DNA of 64,000 bases from CAZVKN01 sp964627035 (lineage in GTDB: Bacteria > Electryoneota > AABM5-125-24 > Hatepunaeales > Hatepunaeaceae), in assembly GCA_964627035.1 (NCBI GenBank), contig CAZVKN010000001.1, positions 1-64,000 on the forward strand. The letters run 5' to 3'. The notes below the pieces were generated by a model. The model was not told where the DNA came from. It made no database searches and saw only the letters and a program-made list of their open reading frames with translations. Of this stretch, positions 60,764-64,000 are shown one piece after another. A program made the translations under genes and the position numbers. The stretch's first letter is position 1. Each line of letters starts with the position of its first letter.

Positions 60764-61360
60764 ATGAGCACAATTTCTGCTAAAGATGTCGTAGCCCTTA
60801 GAAATAAGACAGGGCTTGGTATGATGGACTGTAAGAAGGCTCTTGAAGAAACTGGTGGGGACTTTGAGAAAGCCATTGAGTTCTTGCGGAAGAAAGGAGT
60901 AGCGAAAAGTGAAGCGAGAGCAAGCCGCAGCGCAGATCAAGGTTTGATTGACACATACATTCATCCCGGTGGTCAGCTTGGTGTTATGATTGAAGTCAAC
61001 TGTGAAACCGATTTCGTCGCCAGATCCGATGATTTCAAGGAGCTATGTCATGTACTCGCTATGCAGATCGCCGCTGCAGCACCGGTTGCAGTTCGCCGCG
61101 AGGAAATCCCTTCTGAGAAAATTGAGAAGGAGATGGAAATCTACCGTGAGCAGATGGCTAATGAAGGAAAACCCGCTGAAATTATTGATCGAATTGCCAC
61201 AGGAAAGCTTGAGAAGTTCTATCAGGAAACATGCCTGTTGGAACAAGGATTTATTAAAGATCCGAAAGTTAAAGTTAATGATATTATCCTTGAAATTGCA
61301 GGTAAACTAAAAGAGAACATAGTCGTTCGCAGATTTGTTCGATTTGCCCTCGGAGCATGA
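60764..61360 (+). CDS. tsf: translation elongation factor Ts
   Basis: A 198-residue EF-Ts of the short form with one core subdomain (as in Thermus), not the about 280-residue form. UBA-like N-terminus 'ALRNKTGLGMMDCKKALEETGGDFEKAIEFLRKKG', exchange motif 'EVNCETDFVAR', and C-terminal 'LLEQGFIKDPKVKVNDII'. It exchanges GDP for GTP on EF-Tu. It lies between rpsB and pyrH in the common rpsB-tsf-pyrH-frr order. Confidence 0.97.
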   Translation: MSTISAKDVVALRNKTGLGMMDCKKALEETGGDFEKAIEFLRKKGVAKSEARASRSADQGLIDTYIHPGGQLGVMIEVNCETDFVARSDDFKELCHVLAMQIAAAAPVAVRREEIPSEKIEKEMEIYREQMANEGKPAEIIDRIATGKLEKFYQETCLLEQGFIKDPKVKVNDIILEIAGKLKENIVVRRFVRFALGA

Positions 61361-61370
61361 TGTGGAATCT

Positions 61371-62087
61371 ATGGCATTCAACCGATTGATACTCAAGCTG
61401 TCCGGTGATGTACTCAAAGGAACCGAGCGGAGCGGTATTGATTTCAACAAGGTTGGTGCTATTGCTGCAGAGATTGCTGAGGTTCACAACAAAGGTCTCC
61501 AGATAGGGATTGTGATCGGCGGAGGCAACCTCTTCAGAGGTGCTGAAATTGCAAAGTTTGGATATGACCGGGTAATAGCTGACAATATGGGAATGTTGTC
61601 CACAATTATTAATGCTCTCGCTGTTCAGAACGCTATTGAGAATCTCGGCATTGACACACGGGTTATGACTGCGATACGAATTGTGGAACTGGCTGAACCG
61701 TTCATTCAAAGGCGGGCAATCCGTCATCTCGAAAGAAGAAGAGTGGTTATATTCGCTGCAGGAACCGGCAATCCGATGTTCACCACCGATTCGGCTGCAG
61801 CATTGCGGGCGTCACAGATTGGAGCAGAAGTAATCCTGAAAGGGACAAAGGTTGACGGTGTGTATGACAAGGATCCCTTGCAATTTCCTGAAGCCATGAA
61901 GTTTGACGAGCTTGATTATATGCAGGCAATCAATCTAAATGTCGGTGTGATGGATATGACGGCAATTACTTTCTGCAGCGACAATAAGATTCCGATAATT
62001 GTGTTTGACATTAACCGTCCGGGCAACCTGAATCGTGTGGTTGTCGGGGAAGATGTCGGAACATTAGTCAAGGAGGTTAAATCATGA
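61371..62087 (+). CDS. pyrH: UMP kinase
   Basis: A 238-residue amino-acid-kinase-fold UMP kinase. 'RLILKLSGDVLKG', 'GIVIGGGNLFRG', 'DNMGMLSTIINALAVQNAIE', 'VIFAAGTGNPMFTTDSAAALRA' and 'ILKGTKVDGVYDKDP' are present. It phosphorylates UMP to UDP with ATP as a hexamer. The ATG at 61371 is used; a longer frame from TTG 61335 would overlap tsf and add residues foreign to the family. frr starts 4 bp before its end. Confidence 0.96.
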   Translation: MAFNRLILKLSGDVLKGTERSGIDFNKVGAIAAEIAEVHNKGLQIGIVIGGGNLFRGAEIAKFGYDRVIADNMGMLSTIINALAVQNAIENLGIDTRVMTAIRIVELAEPFIQRRAIRHLERRRVVIFAAGTGNPMFTTDSAAALRASQIGAEVILKGTKVDGVYDKDPLQFPEAMKFDELDYMQAINLNVGVMDMTAITFCSDNKIPIIVFDINRPGNLNRVVVGEDVGTLVKEVKS

Positions 62088-62641
62088 GCAGCGACATTAT
62101 CCAAGACGGATCCATACGTATGGGGAAGACTGTTGCCAAAACCCGCGACGACATTCTCCATATCCGCATCGGGAAAGCTACACCGAATCTGCTCGATAGC
62201 GTCAAGGTAGATTATTACGGGAACATGACGCCGATCAATCAGGTAGCAAATATCTCAACGCCGGAGTCGAGACTTCTCGTCATCCAACCGTTTGACAAGG
62301 GTATGATCGGTAGTCTTGAAAAGGCTGTTTTGGCGAGTGATCTGGGATTGACACCTCAAAATGACGGTAGAGTTATTCGTTTGCCGATCCCTATCTTAAC
62401 CGCAGAAAGACGTGAAGAGCTGATCAAAGTAGTCCGCCGAATGGCTGAAGACGGCAGAGTAGCTATTCGCAGCATTCGGCATGATGTCATTGACCAGATA
62501 AAGGCTGCAGAAAAGGATAGCGAAATATCTGAAGATGACGCCCATAGATTGAAAGATCAGACACAAAAAGAAACCGATTCACATATTGGTGAAATTGATC
62601 AAATACTAAAGTCTCGTGAAACTGAAATAAGAGACGAGTAA
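62084..62641 (+). CDS. frr: ribosome recycling factor
   Basis: A 185-residue RRF of standard length. 'LHIRIGKATPNLLDSVKVDYYGNMTPINQVANISTPESRLLVIQPFDKGMIGSLEKAV' covers domain I and the hinge. 'PILTAERREELIKVVRRMAEDGRVAIRSIRHDVIDQIK' ends the fold. It splits post-termination ribosomes with EF-G. It is the last gene of the translation block; 72 AT-rich bp separate it from the ferredoxin gene. Confidence 0.97.
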   Translation: MSSDIIQDGSIRMGKTVAKTRDDILHIRIGKATPNLLDSVKVDYYGNMTPINQVANISTPESRLLVIQPFDKGMIGSLEKAVLASDLGLTPQNDGRVIRLPIPILTAERREELIKVVRRMAEDGRVAIRSIRHDVIDQIKAAEKDSEISEDDAHRLKDQTQKETDSHIGEIDQILKSRETEIRDE

Positions 62642-62713
62642 ACCTATTAAATTCGTGTCCGTATTATATGGACCTAAAGATTTCTAAAAAAAGCAATATA
62701 GAGGATATAAAAG

Positions 62714-62911
62714 ATGGCATTGTACATCAATGAGGAATGCATCAACTGTGCTGCGTGCGAACCGGAATGCCCCACTGAGTCAATCATCGAAGGTGATGAG
62801 TTCTTTGAAATTGACGAGGAAACCTGCACAGAGTGCGAAGGACACCATGATGAACCGATGTGCATTGAGGTTTGTCCGGTAGAATGCATTTTCCCGGTTG
62901 AAGAAGACTAA
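62714..62911 (+). CDS. 2[4Fe-4S] ferredoxin
   Basis: A 65-residue acidic ferredoxin. Cluster motif 1 is C-INC-AAC-EPE-C-P (C-x2-C-x2-C-x3-C-P). Motif 2 is C-TE-C-x8-C-IEV-C-P, with the long x8 insertion typical of the Alvin/YfhL type with very low potentials. A low-potential electron carrier in the cytosol is expected; partner enzymes are not evident. A strong hairpin follows the stop. Confidence 0.95.
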   Translation: MALYINEECINCAACEPECPTESIIEGDEFFEIDEETCTECEGHHDEPMCIEVCPVECIFPVEED

Positions 62912-62921
62912 TCCAAACAGT

Positions 62922-62964
62922 TCAGCTCCCTTACTGTGCACCACAGAAGGGAGCTGACTCTTTT
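62922..62964 (+). terminator. terminator after the ferredoxin gene
   Basis: A long stem: TCAGCTCCCTT with AAGGGAGCTGA (11 bp) continued by CTGTG/CACAG, loop CAC, and one bulged A. CTCTTTT follows on the plus strand. It sits between the convergent ferredoxin and uvrB genes. No T-run is found in the other direction. Confidence 0.75.
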
Positions 62965-62980
62965 CCAAAAGACCCTGTAG

Positions 62981-64000
62981 TCAGTTTCCTTGCCTGAAGT
63001 TATCCTTCATTACATTTATCTTATCTCTAATTATAGCCGCTTTTTCAAATTCAAGAGTCTTTGCAGCGCGAAGCATTTCTTGCGTTAGTCTTTTTAATAG
63101 CTGCTGTCTTTCCTTTCTTCCCATCTTAATGTAATCATCTTTCTCAATCTTCTTCGATTCATCGGATTCATCCGTGAATGCGGAGTCAATACCTTTTTTA
63201 ATTGTCTTGGGAATAATTCCATACTTAGCGTTATTCGCCATCTGAATGGCTCGGCGCCGTTTCGTCTCCTTCATAACTGCCGACATGGAATCTGTAACCT
63301 TATCGGCATAGTAAATCACATTTCCGTCAACATTTCGGGCAGCACGACCGGCAACCTGCATCAGTGATCTCTCGCTCCTTAAGAAGCCCTCTTTGTCAGC
63401 GTCCAAAACGGCAACCAGCGAAACCTCCGGCAGATCGAGCCCTTCTCTGAGCAGATTAATACCGACGAGGACATCGAATTCAGCCAGTCGTAGATCTCTA
63501 ATTATTGCCACTCGGTCAAGTGAGCTTATTTCGCTGTGCAGATACCGTGCCCGGATCCCCGCCTGACATAGATATTCGGTCAGATCTTCTGCCATCCGTT
63601 TGGTTAAAGCTGTAACGAGCACACGCTCCTGTTTGGCTACCGTAACACGAATTTCTTCCATTAAATCATCAATCTGACCTTTTGTCGGTCTGACAGATAT
63701 TGGTGGATCCAACAGTCCGGTAGGTCTGATTATCTGCTCTATCACAACACTGTCAGACTTTTCTATCTCATAATCGGCTGGAGTTGCAGAAACGCAGATC
63801 GCACATGACACTTTGGTTTCCCACTCCTCAAGGGTCAAAGGTCTGTTATCCAAAGCTGAAGGCAATCTGAATCCGTGCTCTACAAGCACTCCTTTTCTGG
63901 AGCGATCGCCTCCTATCATTCCTCGGATCTGCGGGATTCCTACATGTGATTCGTCCATAATCAGCAGAAAGTCATCAGGGAAAAAATCAAACAGCGTCCA
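62981..64000 (-). CDS. uvrB: UvrABC excision nuclease subunit B, C-terminal part
   Basis: The frame runs off the right edge of the window; about 339 residues are visible. It shows helicase motifs of UvrB: 'FFPDDFLLIMDESH', 'SATPADYE', 'IIRPTGLLDPPISVRPTKGQIDDL', 'RYLHSEISSLDRVAIIRDLRLAEFDVLVGINLLREGLDLPEVSLVAVLDADKEGFLRSERSLMQVAGRAARN'. A C-terminal UVR motif ('TQEMLRAAKTLEFEKAAIIRDKI') binds UvrC. It verifies damage in nucleotide-excision repair. The Walker A half lies outside the window. Confidence 0.97.
   Translation of the reverse strand, partial: WTLFDFFPDDFLLIMDESHVGIPQIRGMIGGDRSRKGVLVEHGFRLPSALDNRPLTLEEWETKVSCAICVSATPADYEIEKSDSVVIEQIIRPTGLLDPPISVRPTKGQIDDLMEEIRVTVAKQERVLVTALTKRMAEDLTEYLCQAGIRARYLHSEISSLDRVAIIRDLRLAEFDVLVGINLLREGLDLPEVSLVAVLDADKEGFLRSERSLMQVAGRAARNVDGNVIYYADKVTDSMSAVMKETKRRRAIQMANNAKYGIIPKTIKKGIDSAFTDESDESKKIEKDDYIKMGRKERQQLLKRLTQEMLRAAKTLEFEKAAIIRDKINVMKDNFRQGN

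Noticed and set aside
61335..61370. TTG at 61335 as the pyrH start
   Set aside because: It would overlap tsf by 26 bp and add residues not found in UMP kinases. The ATG at 61371 gives the usual N-terminus.

Overview
The window is about 64 kb of a Gram-negative bacterium with moderate GC. Several large exported proteins end in a roughly 85-residue domain containing Y/F-P-N-P-F-N and a G-x-Y-x(5)-E core. This is the C-terminal sorting signal of the type IX secretion system (T9SS), which points to the Fibrobacteres-Chlorobi-Bacteroidetes (FCB) superphylum. The PNPFN(S/N) form and the mix of housekeeping genes suggest an uncultured FCB phylum rather than a true Bacteroidetes. This is inference from protein style; no 16S gene is present.

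Layout. 1-9574 holds three T9SS cargo proteins: an Ig/cadherin-like adhesin fragment, a gingipain-type C25 peptidase and a 'choice-of-anchor V' haem protein. Between them lie a FAH-fold hydrolase, an endonuclease III homologue and a tRNA-Phe gene. 7817-12686 looks like an extracytoplasmic c-type cytochrome cluster: CxxCH cargo, a double cytochrome-P460 lipoprotein, a porin-like barrel with an N-terminal haem motif, and a YceI protein. 12749-15703 is a DUF1854 protein with its ABC exporter, of a type known from cyanophycin loci, behind a long leader with a promoter and a terminator-like hairpin. 16185-30133 is mixed: thyX, an acyl-CoA carboxyltransferase, a GNAT acetyltransferase, a methyltransferase, lon, a PEGA-domain envelope protein, a glycosyltransferase, a family 9 glycoside hydrolase, bcp, a ferritin-like protein and a nitronate monooxygenase-like protein. 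30144-36928 is a minus-strand run: a SARP/AAA/TPR regulator, MgtC, a WaaY-like kinase, a HAD phosphatase, acylphosphatase and a LeuC-type dehydratase. A 119-bp MITE-like element and a PP2C phosphatase follow.

38094-44667 is the least explained region. It is an envelope operon with two paralogous proteins, each a GATase1-like domain followed by a polysaccharide-deacetylase-like domain that lacks the usual metal ligands. The first of the two is split by a frameshift. A proline-rich membrane protein precedes them and a lipoprotein with Ig-like domains follows. 44661-49636 has a CheY-like receiver, a Zn/Mn/Fe-type ABC importer whose two permeases each carry a DtxR-like cytoplasmic domain, and two NUDIX hydrolases. 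49791-64000 is mostly core metabolism and information processing: lpdA-lipB, dinB, fabI, metG, then ricT-holB-envC-like on the minus strand, then rplM-rpsI-rpsB-tsf-pyrH-frr from a strong promoter, a 2[4Fe-4S] ferredoxin, and the C-terminal part of uvrB running off the right edge.

Short perfect palindromes occur between genes at several places (12705, 13362, 17200, 37016, 38004, 49646) and look like dispersed repeats. No CRISPR array, prophage, full insertion sequence or known defence island is seen. The best candidates for something new are the 38-44.7 kb envelope operon, the permease-DtxR fusions, the repeated EGWN module of the T9SS cargo, and the structured leader of the ABC exporter.
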